From Thysanoteuthis rhombus (taxonomy: Eukaryota; Mollusca; Cephalopoda; Oegopsida; Thysanoteuthidae): a stretch of DNA of 64,000 nucleotides. Location of the stretch: contig OY735222.1 in the NCBI GenBank assembly GCA_963457665.1, positions 36,253,391 to 36,317,390 of the forward strand, in the 5' to 3' direction. The notes below the pieces were generated by a model. It had not been told where the DNA came from and did not search any database. It saw nothing but the letters and a program-made list of their open reading frames with translations. This document shows positions 22,941 to 35,059 of the stretch, one piece after another. Position 1 is the stretch's first letter, and every line of letters begins with the position of its first letter. The position numbers were made by a program, and so were the translations under genes.

Positions 22941-24480
22941 GGTTTTCTGATATCTTAATGCTTATAAAAAAGTCTTTGAATATATATCTACAAGTGTGAG
23001 TCAGATTGCTTAGTTATGCATATATCCAGATAAGAAAGATAAATAGTAAATGACTAAGCAATCTCACACAAGCAGAGATAAGCAAAAAGACCGATTTGGG
23101 TTTTTTTTTTTCATACGCATTGATACATCATACTCAGTCATGAGATATCAACAGAGACAATTCAGGCAACAAGGAAAGATATATAGCACTGGGCAGATTC
23201 ATAGCTACTTTGACCATTTCAATTGTCAACAAAAAGCTGAGGTTATGATGTTTTTGAAGGCAACTCTGGTAAGGCTTGTGCAGACATCCCCATCAACACC
23301 ACAGTACAGTGCTATGTCATGGCAACAGAGATGAGCAAGCAAAGAAACCATGATACAAATATAATATCACTGACCAACAGTCAGTAGACATAGAGTGTTG
23401 TATAATGAAAGAAAATATTTTTTTAAAAAGCATGAAAAAAAAAAGAAAAGAAAGCTTGATCAGACGAAGACGTTGAATGTCACTCCAATCTATATTATGA
23501 TAAGGAACCTGTCAGCTACACTTCTCAAATAAATATTTTACATCGAAACGGGGTGAGGTAAAGGAGAGGTTCTGAGAATAGGAACAAGACTGCAAAGAGG
23601 GGAGGAGCACATTAGGAGAACATAAGAGAGTAGATGATGGAATGCAAACATATTTGCTAAAGGAAAAGGGCTGAACTTGGCTTCAAGAAAAGAAAGCAAG
23701 AAGGTAAAATGGGGTTGAATTGAACTCACTTTCAAGTGTTTGTGAGTAGAATATTTGGTTGAGTGCCCGAGATGGTCACTTCAGGCAACTCCCATGAGTT
23801 TTTTTAAGATACTACAGAGCTTTAGATTTCCACTCCGAGGTATTAGTAAGCAATGGGTATTTTACTATATTTTATTATAGTTTATAGACCAACACAGTTC
23901 TGTACTTGGTCTTAAATAGAGAGACTGGAAAAAGCAGGTCCTATAAAACAGCAGCTTATTTCAAAATGTGTGCCTTTGCGCGCTTGACACATTTTTATCG
24001 TAGAATATGGGAATTTTTTCATACCACCATCTTATCATCAAGTATTGACTCTTACCTCTCACACACATACAAAATAGGAATTTCATGATATTACATAGAA
24101 ACACACATGTATTCATACAAGTATCTACTTAGTTATTGGAGTAAATGTATACATGCATACCTATATAAATTTGTATACAAAGGACAAATCACAATTCTTC
24201 TTCAATATTGATTACCTACGAACATTTTTTAGTTAACTTCATCACTGATGCTTTACCATTGTTTGAAAGGCAAGGTTTAGGGGAAAAATTACATATAATT
24301 CAAACAGAATTATACCTTGACACATATGCACATACACCCACCATTATAATATACATCAACAGAAGAATATAAATATCAGCAAATTGTATGTACCAATATG
24401 CTCACAAATGGTATACAGTTATATTCATATAAAGCATTATCATATCTATAGCCCAGTTACTATACACAGAATATAAAATG
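22941..24480. other. Unassigned AT-rich DNA
   Basis: No supported gene. A frame at 23050-23334 (94 aa, rich in Gln) is interrupted by a T run and is not convincing. Confidence 0.35.
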
Positions 24481-24597
24481 TGCATGCATGCATATATATA
24501 TATATATACATATATAGATAGATAGATGGATAGATAAGAAAGTAGATGGATAAATTCCACTGTAAAGGTTAAATAAACTTGAAAAAAAAAAAAGAAT

Positions 24598-24636
<39 letters not shown>

Positions 24637-24847
24637 AGAGAGAGAGAGACATACATATGTGCATATATATATACATGAGATTCATTGTAATGAGATAAGA
24701 TTTAGTTAGTACAGTATTGGATGCAAGTTACATCTACAGCATATGTCAATGAAATGTGTCTTTGTGTTCAAAACTGGTTTTGCATTTGTAAATCTTTTTT
24801 CCCAGAGCCAAAAAGTGGCATGAAGCAAACCTTCTAAAAGCAGAGTG

Positions 24848-24884
<37 letters not shown>

Positions 24885-24900
24885 ATGTGAGTGTGTGCAT
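24481..24900. repeat. Cluster of (AT)n, GATA and (GT)n microsatellites
   Basis: There is a TA tract at about 24491-24517 running into GATAGATAGATGGATAGA, then a TA tract at 24600-24633 followed by (GA)n. A further TA tract at 24847-24873 runs into GTGTGTGTGTGT. The DNA between them is AT-rich and unclassified. Confidence 0.9.
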
Positions 24901-26428
24901 AATATACGACCATGTATGTGCATATATCTTAATATATATTTGTGTGTTTGGCTATGGTTACTATAATCTTCAAACAGAATCAATTATCCAGTAAGAGATA
25001 TTATCAAAAATGGCACTTGGAATTAAAAAAAAGACTTAAAATGCAAAAGGAATTCCATTAGAAAGACATGGACAACCAGAATATGAAGCCCAAGATGTAA
25101 AAGTCCCTTACACTAATATTAAGAAGGAAGAGAAGGAAATAACAGAACCGATGAAGAAAGGTAATAAATTTCAGAAAAATAAATAATCTTCTTAGATCAA
25201 GATGTCAAGAGTAAAATCAGGCCATATTTACTTGTGCAATTCCATTTCTTTCACACAATAAACCATGCATAAAAGAGAATTCAAAATATGTATTTCTCGA
25301 GAATATTTACTGATCTAAACAGATACTTTTAGAAACATGATGTCAACTATTGTTTTTTTTCTTTCTTGGTATCTGCGCACATTATTTCTAAAATTCCTAC
25401 CTTCCATAACACACAAATATATATATATATATATATATCCACTTATTTCTTTTGGGTTATATTATTTTATTGGAAAAGTTATGTCTTACCATTTACGAAG
25501 ATACATGCATGTGCATCATTGCTTAAAATTTTATTTGTGATTTATGACCATATAATATAGATATATTGCTTATCGTTTCAGTTTATGAAGTTCAATTGCA
25601 CAAATAACTAATACAAGAAAGCATTTTTATTATTCATACAGTAAATTAGGTTTTTAAAAATATAGAAACAACACACCAACTTATAAATAGGCATACACAG
25701 AGAATGTGTTTAAATATTTCATATACATGGTGTTTGTGCGTATGTATGTGTATACGTGCAAAAACTGCAGGTGTACAAAAATCTTTGTTGTTCATTGAAA
25801 TGTCATCTGTAAACTATGCTGATTAAAGCTGAAGTTTGATACCTTCTCTTTGGTCCAGTTTTCCTTTTGCTCTGAGCTCTTCTTATCTTCTACCAGGTAA
25901 AAACGGCACAACAATCTTTGGATAATGTTATCTTGATGAAGTCACAGACAATAATTATTCAGAAAGGTAACTTGATGTCATCATTTTCACATCATGAAAC
26001 AGACCCTGTCTGTACAAAGTGTAATCAGAAATAGCCCCCCAAAATCAGTGATCACAGCTTCGGGCTGAAAATTAAAGGATATTATCAGAGCAGCCATAAA
26101 GTCAATCATTTCTGTTTGCTTATGGATGAATGCAAATATAACAAAAAATGGTTTTACTATGCTTTTTTTTCCCCTCTAATATAACTGTATAAATAAAACA
26201 CCTCTGAATGCATAAGAAGGTATAGATAGGTATCTGGACTAAACTTAGCATAGTAAAAAATACAGGGTCAAATGGAAAATAGAAAGACTGAGTTATACCA
26301 ATCTTTCAAATGAGGTAGGCCAGCTTATATTGAAAATAAGCACTTTACCTGAGCTTGATAAGTAGAGGCTGGAATTTCCACAGATACACACTTATTTATA
26401 GAAACTATCATTTTCGTCAATGGAAGTA

Positions 26429-26430
<2 letters not shown>
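24901..26430. other. Unassigned AT-rich DNA, two exon-like tracts
   Basis: A (TA)n tract lies at 25417-25438. At about 25045-25185 a plus-strand frame reads as a charged, protein-like sequence (RHGQPEYEAQDVKVPYTNIK and KKEEKEITEPMKKG) but lacks a good acceptor site. At 25897-25966 a 70-base open segment is flanked by a pyrimidine-rich acceptor and a GTAACT donor. Neither is firm enough to call as an exon. Confidence 0.3.
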
Positions 26431-26431
<1 letters not shown>

Positions 26432-26486
<55 letters not shown>

Positions 26487-26511
26487 CAATGTATAGACCC
26501 ACATTTTCCTT

Positions 26512-26542
<31 letters not shown>
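26432..26542. repeat. Two long (TA)n microsatellites
   Basis: The TA runs are at 26432-26482 and about 26514-26542, separated by about 30 bases of unique sequence. Confidence 0.95.
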
Positions 26543-26544
<2 letters not shown>

Positions 26545-26972
26545 TGACATTGTTTATATATAAATTTCCTAGCTTATATTGATGGAATATAATAGTTTCC
26601 ATAAATAAATATGTGTATCTATGGAAATATCAACGTATTTAAATGTGTCCGGGAGTATATCCCTGTGGTTACACCAGACACACCACCACCACCACCTGCT
26701 GCAGCAAAGTCCATCACAAAAGCACAAAACTCATTTTTTTTTTTTCATTACTTTTTTTTACCACAACAATACAAAAATGGAAATTCTATTTTTGGCTTGA
26801 TCACAGAAGAATGTGCCTGCAGTATGAGAGTATGGTAAAACATTCTAATAATACGAAATATGGTAGAATCCTTTTGTAAAAATCTCTGCAAATACATAAG
26901 AGCATTGGGTGGGGGTAAAGGGGATTAAAACTAAGGCATATACTGAAGGTAATAAAATGCCGAACGAAAAAG
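26543..26972. other. Unassigned DNA with short CCA repeats
   Basis: A CACCACCACCACC stretch lies near 26682. No gene is supported. Confidence 0.35.
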
Positions 26973-27218
26973 TACTCAGCAAGTACACATCCCTGTCAAT
27001 GCAGTTGTCACTAAAAAAAACTCCCAATGCAGGAGAGTTAGCAGTAAAAATATTCCCCGATCCAACCAATAATTTAATCAATTCTTCATTTGCTCATGGG
27101 CCATTCTTTAAAAGAAAATGTCATTGAAATTCATTGAGAAATTTTGGAGATATTGTGTTGAAAAAAAGTCACAAGTGAATACATATATTTCTTTCAAGTT
27201 GGTTTGGCAGAAGTAAAT
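26973..27218 (+). repeat. IR-B terminal-repeat element, short copy
   Basis: The left end is decayed (ACTCAGCAAGTACACATCCC, then TGTCAATGCA). The module ATGTCATTGAAATTCATTGA with GGAGATATTGTG lies in the middle, followed by CAAGTGAATACATATAT. The right end is GTTTGGCAGAAGTAA near 27200-27215, the inverted counterpart of the left end. The length of about 245 bp suggests a single-module copy. Confidence 0.6.
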
Positions 27219-27389
27219 TGGAAGAAATGATTTATAATTTTTCTTTGAATCAGAAAATCAACCAATCGTTGGTTTTTGAGTGTATAATTTGTAGGATTTC
27301 CACTGAAAGTCTATGAATGAATCTGAGTGTGAAATTAAAGAGACTTTTTATAGCCCAACACAGCCATAGTGGACAAAAGATTTTAATCA
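27219..27389. other. Unassigned DNA
   Basis: A short AT-rich spacer between two repeats. Confidence 0.3.
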
Positions 27390-27397
27390 CTCTAAGG

Positions 27398-27696
27398 CAA
27401 TGGTGCATAAATTTTTCCAAGCAAAAATGTATTTCAGCCATGAAAATGCTTGGTACAGGTATTATATCTATCCCAATACCAGCGCAAAGTTGTCAATCTT
27501 GTTATTTTATCAAGATATTTTTTGTGAGATCTCAACCTTTTTAGTGACTAATAAAAGGGAAAAGGGGTATGTATACTAGTACTTCGGTATAAAAGTTTTG
27601 TACATTGACTACGGCAATGTTTTTGTCTAATTCATTTCATCTCTACAGTCTGTGTTCAGCATGAGTCCGATACATTTCTTAGTGGGTCAACCACTG
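27398..27696. mobile_element. hAT-type MITE, second copy
   Basis: The left end is CAATGGTGCATAAATTTTT and the right end GGTCAACCACTG (CAGTGGTTGACC on the other strand). The right end keeps the CAGTGGTT start typical of hAT terminal repeats. Internal matches to 8735-9081 include ACAGGTATTATATC versus ACAGGTATCATGTC, AGTTGTCAATCTTG, GTGAGATCTCAA, and CAATGTTTTTGTCTAATTCA versus AAATGCTTTTGTCTAATTCA. The flanking octamers CTCTAAGG and CTTTGGGG agree at five of eight positions. Confidence 0.65.
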
Positions 27697-27704
27697 CTTT
27701 GGGG

Positions 27705-30700
27705 CTATGCAATAAGATATTCATAAATGTATGAAGGAGAGATATGATAAGAGATCAAATTATACAATCAACTGGTATGAAAATTTACCAGACCCTCATC
27801 TTGACATGGATGCTGTTGATGTCTACCAGGTTGGATTTTGGAGCCATACCATTATCTTCGGCCAAATAAAATGAAGAATCAGCAAACAAAGATGTTTGCC
27901 AATGTTTGGGAAATTAAGTATCTCAGCAATATACTTGAATGTTAACTACGATTAATCGACTGAATTTCTACAGCATTTCAGCACGTGTGATTGTGCTTTT
28001 TCTATAGATATCAGAGTTGTGCACTATTCATGTGACCCAGATCATGTCTCAAGAGTTTGATCCATTATAAAAACAAATATATTATGCTGCCTCTCCTGAA
28101 ACTAATCTCAGTAAAATAGATCTGTTCAGATTTGATTTCCAGTAAATTGATTAAGTCATAATTTGTTTCAATTCAAAATATTCAAAGTTAGTAATCCTCC
28201 GACACCATTTCAAATTTGAAAATTATCTTTCTCTAAAACAACTGATTAGATTTAGCTATCCAATTAATCGTTCTGATAAGACACTAATGAAATTCCACGC
28301 AAAGATTAAGAGGTCAATGTTAGTGCAAAAAATGATGTAATTGAGGTCTATATAAAGAAAAAAGGTATCTGTTTGTCCTTCCATACAAATCATCTTGGAA
28401 TTCTCTCTAAATTTCTCTGTATTACAGGATGGTATGCAAGAGAGGCAATAATGTGATACAGATTATTTCTTTTGGTTAACATATGAATACAGAAAATATA
28501 ACCTGTCACCTCCATTGCACACTGTTGCCATAAACTAGATAAATCAACATTACAATGTGGTGATCACTTCAGCAACAAATTGAATCCCATACGATTTCTA
28601 TATCATATACATAACGGTCAGATGACCTCCCTGATGACAAATATTTTAGATTTTGAAATTGGTATTTCCAAAAGAACCACCTGAAATAAAATAATCCTCC
28701 TGCTATTTCTTGACCCTTTATCAGCAAATAGCTGGAATTATAGTCTTTCGAGTCTATGGTATAACTACATACATATCATTAAAGGTACCACTGCATTCAG
28801 AACATGGCAATTGAGCTGCTCCTGCTGCAGTTAATGGGTTAAATCAACCTGTCTATGCCAAAGTGAATTACTGTGCCTTTACAATAAGTTGAGATTATCT
28901 TGCTCCAAGGTTTATAAATCCAACATTTTTGTTCTTTTGAATTTGGTTAGTCATAGATTGAGTGGATACTTCACTTAACAACAAGAACACAAAGCAAAAT
29001 TTAAGCAACTTAGCAGAAGCTTTATAATGATACCAAGTTTTTGACAAAACCAGTAAAGGAAATTTTCCAGAATTCAATTTTCATTAAAAATCAAAATAGG
29101 TTTATAATAAGAGGGGCACAAAAAAACCCTCTTCTTCCCTAGGCATGCAACAATGCAATACACAAATTCCAAATCTGAAATAGAAAAATTCCAAATGGAT
29201 AGAAAAGAGCCTACAACCATTTCAAAATTACCTGATGTATTATTTCCCTAACTGGACCACTTCAAAAGCACGTTACCTAAAGACAATTTTAAATATTATA
29301 CTTTTATAACATTACTAGCTTTGTAGTGCCCAAAGCTCAGCATCAGTATCATTTCATCGTTCCAGAGCAGGTAGAAAATAAAATATTTACTCATATGGAT
29401 GTGTTTGGCTCAACTAACAATATACAAAATTGCTATGCACATTAGGAATTAAAAGTAAAGTGTAAAAATTTAAATCACAAAATGATCCTGCCTTGAATGC
29501 AAAAAGGTGTCATTTGGTTGTACTAAGGTCTATAGCACTGAAGCCACAAACTGACCAACATTTGAATCCAACTATAGAAAACATGATTTCCTTATCTTCT
29601 GCTAAGACTGGTTCTCAAACAGGAGTACACATACCTCTAGTCGTACGCAGAATAAATTATGGCGATATGCAAGGTTTCTAAAAACACCGGAATATTTAAG
29701 TAATCACAACTAAATAATGATAATGAACAAGGTTTTTCAAAATGGGTACAAAAGAAAAAAAAAATTCATGCAAAATAGTCAATTCATAATAACTTACAAA
29801 TACTACATCCATTGTCTATTTTATGGTATCCAAACATTTTAAACTATGTTCTTCATAAGGGTACATTATCACGGCTGGACAGGATGAACAGGTAGGCTGG
29901 AAGGGAAGATTAGACAACTCGTATATGCCCACCCATTCTGACATTGACTAAATCTAACAGATCGAAATGGTCAGTCTGGTCTGAAGTCCTTGACAATCAA
30001 TCCAAGTCTGATGAAAAATGCAACAAACGAATAAAATATCATTACTTAACCAAAGCTGAAACCTCTCTCAGTTTTCAATGAACTAAGATAAGGATAATTA
30101 CAATTAGATTAAGTTATTCAAATGAATTTCCAATAACTTACTGGCTATCATAAAAATATCTGTACTTCACAGAAGTGAATCACCGCAGTCTGCACATGTA
30201 CCAGAACTAAAAATCTTTTAAAAAATTAGATCTTTAATCTAAAATTATCTAATATAATGCCAGCACAAAATTTTCACATTATTGGTTCAAAAATTAGACC
30301 CCAAAAAGTACTTTTTTGAACAAAAAAATTTTTTTCAAGTTTATAACAACAAATACATGAGAAAAAGTGCCCAGATACAAAGAAACACAGAAACAAAACA
30401 CTCAAAGAGAGAAGAATCTGTAGCCCTCTTGGCTAGTTGGTTGGGCTATTTGTGGGGCAATGCTGACTCAATTATTTCTTTATTTTGTCTGATATGCACC
30501 TTATAATACTTGAAGGGTACAATGGATTAATCAGTCACCAGTAACATACAACTGTTTCCAACAAATGGCCGACTTCATAAGATGGAAACTAAAATCAATA
30601 CCAATGGCCCTAATTTGATGAAAATCTACTGTATTTCCAATGTGCTAAGACACACCCAATAATTAGCCAGAGGATTGAATGGCTTATTGTGTTGGAGTTT

Positions 30701-31299
30701 GTGAGAGTTGTCAAACTGTTCCCTACAACTTGACCTTCAAATGTATGAGACACACACATTTTTTTCAGGGAGAGAAAAAAAAACCAAACCAACACGTCTT
30801 ATCAGTGAGGAAATGCGGTATTCAAAATCTTAGGGAAATCTGGTGCCAAGAGTCGAAATCATGAAATGTGGCAGACATCTCAACAATCTCAAAATTGGAA
30901 ATATAAAAATATAAAAAGCTGAAATAAAATGATAAACAAACCATGATGAAGTGGAGAATTCAATTTGAAAAAATGTTCTTGAGTGTGAAAAACATAAATA
31001 GAATGAAAGGGGAAAAAAGCAAGGAAAAACAAAAATGAATCTTGTTTTTAATAGATGAAAATAAAATTAGGAGAAGGAAAAAAAAAAAAGATCTTAAGTA
31101 AATCAATAAAAAAAAAAAAAAAGGAAAATATGAAGTTCATATTTTCTTTTTAAGTGTATTACAATTTAATCTTGAGATTTTATCAGTAAAGGAAAAAAGA
31201 CAAAATAAAAGATAGAAACCCAAGGAAAGAAAAATGAAAAGAAAGAAATATTCAGGGAGAAACCTATAAGCAAAATACCAATACCGAATAACTCGTGAG
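27705..31299. other. Unassigned AT-rich DNA
   Basis: This is the longest stretch (about 3.6 kb) in which I can place nothing with confidence. It contains A-rich runs near 31080-31135 and several short frames of up to about 75 aa without splice support or recognisable motifs. It may be ordinary intron or intergenic DNA. Confidence 0.4.
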
Positions 31300-31713
31300 G
31301 ACTCAGAGAGCGCATACCTCTGCCAACGCCATACATTAAAAACTCATAGTCCATACATAACAATGATGAATGAAAGGACAGTGTTTCAATTTCCCATATT
31401 GCGGACTAACGTTTACCTTTTCTTAAAATGTAAAAATATCCTTCTCAATTGAAAAAAAAAAAAAATCATTATTTCCCTTTCTCTTTGGTTTACCCTTCAA
31501 GAAAATTTCATTGATCTCCACTGAGAACTTTCAGAGTTATTGTGTGGACCGACACTTACGATGCAGGGGAGGTAACTGTGAAAAGAATTCCTAGATCTGA
31601 CCAAAAATTTAATTAACTCCTCCTTAGTCAACAACCCACATTTCTAAATAATGTCATTGAAATTCATTGGAAAAATTTTTGTGTGGATGGCCAGGTAGAC
31701 AGATAGACACAAG

Positions 31714-31789
<76 letters not shown>

Positions 31790-31820
31790 TACATCTTTCA
31801 ACATTGTTGAAAGATGTAAA
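31300..31820 (+). repeat. IR-B terminal-repeat element with an (AT)n core
   Basis: The left end is the clearest in the window: ACTCAGAGAGCGCATACCTC followed by TGCCAACGCC. The internal module has TTCATTGATCTCCACTGAGA, then ACTTTCAGAG and TGTGTGGACCGACA. A second module has ATGTCATTGAAATTCATTGG and GTGTGGATGGCCAGGTAGAC. A long (AT)n tract follows (31718-31786). The right end is CAACATTGTTGAAAGATGTAA near 31799-31820. It has no coding capacity. Confidence 0.7.
31718..31786. repeat. (AT)n microsatellite inside IR-B
   Basis: About 34 uninterrupted AT units occur at the position where other IR-B copies carry only a few (AAATATATAC at 35570, GAATACATATAT at 27178). The tract has probably expanded from the element's own short AT stretch. 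Confidence 0.95.
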
Positions 31821-32399
31821 TAAAGATAATAGTTTTGTTATTCCCAGTGGAGAGCTTGGGCCAAACTGTCCAAGTAGCGAGAGTATCAAGAAGTTATAAT
31901 CCTCGGACAATCACAAAAAGTTCAAGCTCAGGGATTTTGTGAGAATAAAAATTTCAAGGTCTTGAACTTTGATTTCAAAATACTTGAGGATATAAATACA
32001 GGTAATTATCCAAGTAAGGCTTACCTTGATGGCAGGGGTTTGCTTCTCTTAGTTTTGTTGATTTTGATACTAAAGGTTTATATCTCAAAGTTTGTTTACC
32101 ATGATTTTATTAAACCAGCCAGGCAGTAAACCTGAAACTTTTCAACCTTTTGTCCTCTGGTCGTCACTCTTAACAACTAATTAACCTCCAAAATCCCAGC
32201 GGATAGCATTCTGCCACTAGTTGGTAGAAATATCCCAGCAGCCAGTTCACTGGCTGACGCATGTTGCTATTTACAAACTGATCGCAAGACAACTTCTCTG
32301 CCAATAAGTGACTGGTGCATCTGATCTTGAGCCTCCACAAACAAAGGAAGTGTTTCTTGGGGATTCAAGAATGTCTGTCTCTTTCCTCCAGAGCTATGA
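31821..32399. other. Unassigned DNA
   Basis: No supported feature. Confidence 0.3.
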
Positions 32400-32845
32400 T
32401 GAAGACGAGGAAATTAAGCACTCTAGGTTGGTAAACTTACCGAAGAGCAAGCTGAACATTCAAAGACAGGAATATCCTATTAGCGCTAAAAAGAAGTGCA
32501 TACAACCAATACATCTTCCCGATAGTCACCTATGGAGCTGAAACATGGAACCTAACCAAAAGATTGACCTTCAAACTGAGAACCATGCTACATGCACAGG
32601 AAATTATTATGCTCAACATTATATCGAGAGATCATAAGACAGCATGGTATATTGTAGGAAAAACCTGAGTGAGAGATATCATAGAATCCATTAGGAAATT
32701 CAAATGACAATGCTATGGAATAGCAAATATAAGATAACAATTTAGACAAGTTCAAAAAGTCCTGGCTCTGTGATGCCCCTGATTGAGTGGTCTGATGAAT
32801 CATGGGAAAAAAATGTCTAATGACAGACGCTAAAAGGATGCCTGT
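32400..32845 (+). pseudogene. RTE-type LINE, decayed 3' part of ORF2
   Basis: The order matches the other RTE copies: DEDEEIKHS, a WKLTEEQAEHSKTG-like linker, then KKKCIQPIHLP, IVTYGAETWNLTKR (complete in one frame), LKLRTMLHAQEIIMLNI, a lesion, then LDKFKKSWLCDAPD and the tail MSNDRR*KDA. About 100 bp of the KWRWAGH region is deleted or scrambled around 32700. The usual TGATGAT tail is not recognisable. Confidence 0.8.
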
Positions 32846-33920
32846 GCCGGGCACAAAAGCTGTGAAGGAATACAATGTCAAAATAGGCAGTACTAATGAA
32901 AATCTTGAAATGAATAAATTCCGAAAATATCTAAGGGGATCCGGGGTGGAGGTGCCAAAGACAGAGTACCTGGGGGTTTAAAAGTGTTAATAAAGAAATA
33001 ATATTGATTCAACAATCGTTCTACTAGCAATATCTCTTTCTCACATATGAATCTTCTGTTCCTAATGATTTGCTAGCTAGTTCAAATGAATTTTAGCATC
33101 ATTCAATGATTTCTTATGACTATCGTACAACTAGCAAAGTACCCATCAAAAATGATGGTATCATTCAAGCACGGGAAAAATATGCAAATATATGTTTTTG
33201 TTGAAATGTATTCAATTTTTTGCGGACAACATCTTTCATAAAGAAATCTGATTCCACATTCTACTCAGAAATACCTACATTCATAGACAAATATATTTAT
33301 TTATATAAGTTATCCATACATAAATGATCTTGTCTATTTTTTAATCGCATAATTCCATGTGGTGCGTAATTAATATTTTACACCCATCAAAAGATTTTTT
33401 TTTATTTAGATTTTTAACTGCATTAAGCAATAAGAAAATTAGATTTACTTTTCAAACAAACATTTTGCTTTCCTTTTCCACCTTCAACTCTTTCTCCAGT
33501 GTGCCACTGTTATACATCGTCCCCCTCCTTACCAGTACTGTTACTCCCTAAGCCACCCAATGTATGCATGCAGGTGTATTATGTAGGAGGCAACATACGT
33601 CAGCAGAAAAGTGACAACATAACAGCTGGAGAGAGGCAAAACTGAACACACAGAATATATGGGGAGACCCAAAAAAATATGATGTAAAAATCATTCTCCC
33701 ATTTCCTTCGTGACTAAACAGACAAATAAACCAATAAATTTTGAAACAATGGTCTTTATATGTAGATTTCCCCTCTTCTTCACGAAAGATAAAAACAGTC
33801 CCCAAATATCACTGGATGCTGTTCAAAGCTTTTGTTGAATAATCAGATCTATATTTCAGTCCTATTCAATTTCATGCAAGTTTATACTTGCAATACTGAT
33901 AGAAAATGACACTACTTAAA
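32846..33920. other. Unassigned AT-rich DNA
   Basis: No supported feature. The minus-strand frame at 33548-33805 has no recognisable motif. Confidence 0.35.
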
Positions 33921-33924
33921 AGTG

Positions 33925-34320
33925 AGAGAGAGAAAGATGAAGGATGAGAGAGAGAGAGAAAGATGAAGGATGAGAGAGAGAGAGAAAGATGAAGGATGAG
34001 AGAGAGAGAGAAAGATGAAGGACAGGAGAGAGAGAGAAAGATGAAGGACAGGAGAGAGAGAGAAAGATGAAGGACAGGAGAGAGAGAGAAAGATGAAGGA
34101 CAGGAGAGAAAGAGAAAGATGAAGGACAGGAGAGAGAGAGAAAGATGAAGGACAGGAGAGAGAGAGAAAGATGAAGGACAGGAGAGAGAGAGAAAGATGA
34201 AGGACAGGAGAGAGAGAGAAAGATGAAGGACAGGAGAGAGAGAAAGATGAAGGACAGGAGAGAGAGAGAGAGATGAAGGACAGGAGAGAGAGAGAGATGA
34301 AGGACAGGAGAGAGAGATAT
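33925..34320. repeat. Purine minisatellite, 26-bp unit
   Basis: About 15 tandem units carry the core AAAGATGAAGGACAGGAGAG. The first few units have GATGAAGGATGAGAGAGA instead, and the last few shorten to 22-24 bp. The plus strand is nearly all purine. Minus-strand frames through this array (up to 417 aa, Ser/Leu/Phe/Pro only) are artefacts. Confidence 0.95.
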
Positions 34321-34490
34321 GAAGGACAAGGTAGGAGAGAGAGAAAGGGTAAGAGAGACAGAGAGAAAAGGTAAGAGAGACAGAAAAGGTAAGAGAGACA
34401 GAGAGAAAAGGTAAGAGACACACAGAGAAAGGGTAAAAGAGATAGAGAGAAAGGGTAAAAGAGATAGAGAAAAAAGGTAAGAGAAACAGA
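34321..34490. repeat. Purine minisatellite, transitional units
   Basis: Irregular units based on AAAGGTAAGAGAGACAGAGA bridge the 26-bp and 22-bp arrays. They include variants AAGGGTAAAAGAGATAGAGA. Confidence 0.85.
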
Positions 34491-34965
34491 CAGTAAGGGT
34501 AAGAGGGACAGAGAGAAAGGGTAAGAGGGACAGAGAGAAAGGGTAAGAGGGACAGAGAGATAGGGTAAGAGGGACAGAGAGATAGGGTAAGAGGGACAGA
34601 GAGATAGGGTAAGAGGGACAGAGAGATAGGGTAAGAGGGACAGAGAGATAGGGTAAGAGGGACAGAGAGAAAGGGTAAGAGGGACAGAGAGATAGGGTAA
34701 GAGGGACAGAGAGATAGGGTAAGAGGGACAGAGAGATAGGGTAAGAGGGACAGAGAGATAGGGTAAGAGGGACAGAGAGATAGGGTAAGAGGGACAGAGA
34801 GAAAGGGTAAGAGGGACAGAGAGAAAGGGTAAGAGGGACAGAGAGATAGGGTAAGAGGGACAGAGAGAAAGGGTAAGAGGGACAGAGAGAAAGGGTAAGA
34901 GGGACAGAGAGAAAGGGTAAGAGGGATAGAGATAAAGGGTAAGAGGGATAGAGAGAAAGGGGAGG
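34491..34965. repeat. Purine minisatellite, 22-bp unit
   Basis: About 21 tandem units of GGGTAAGAGGGACAGAGAGA plus TA or AA follow each other. The T/A variant at position 21 is clustered, pointing to local duplication. From 34965 to 35052 the array decays to (GA)n-like sequence, ending at the exon's 5' splice site. Confidence 0.95.
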
Positions 34966-35059
34966 AGAGAGTGAGTAAGAGAAAGAGTGAGAAAAAGCGA
35001 AACAGAAACAGAGACAGAGAGAGAAAGAGAGAGAAAGAAAGAGAGAAAAAAAAACTTAC

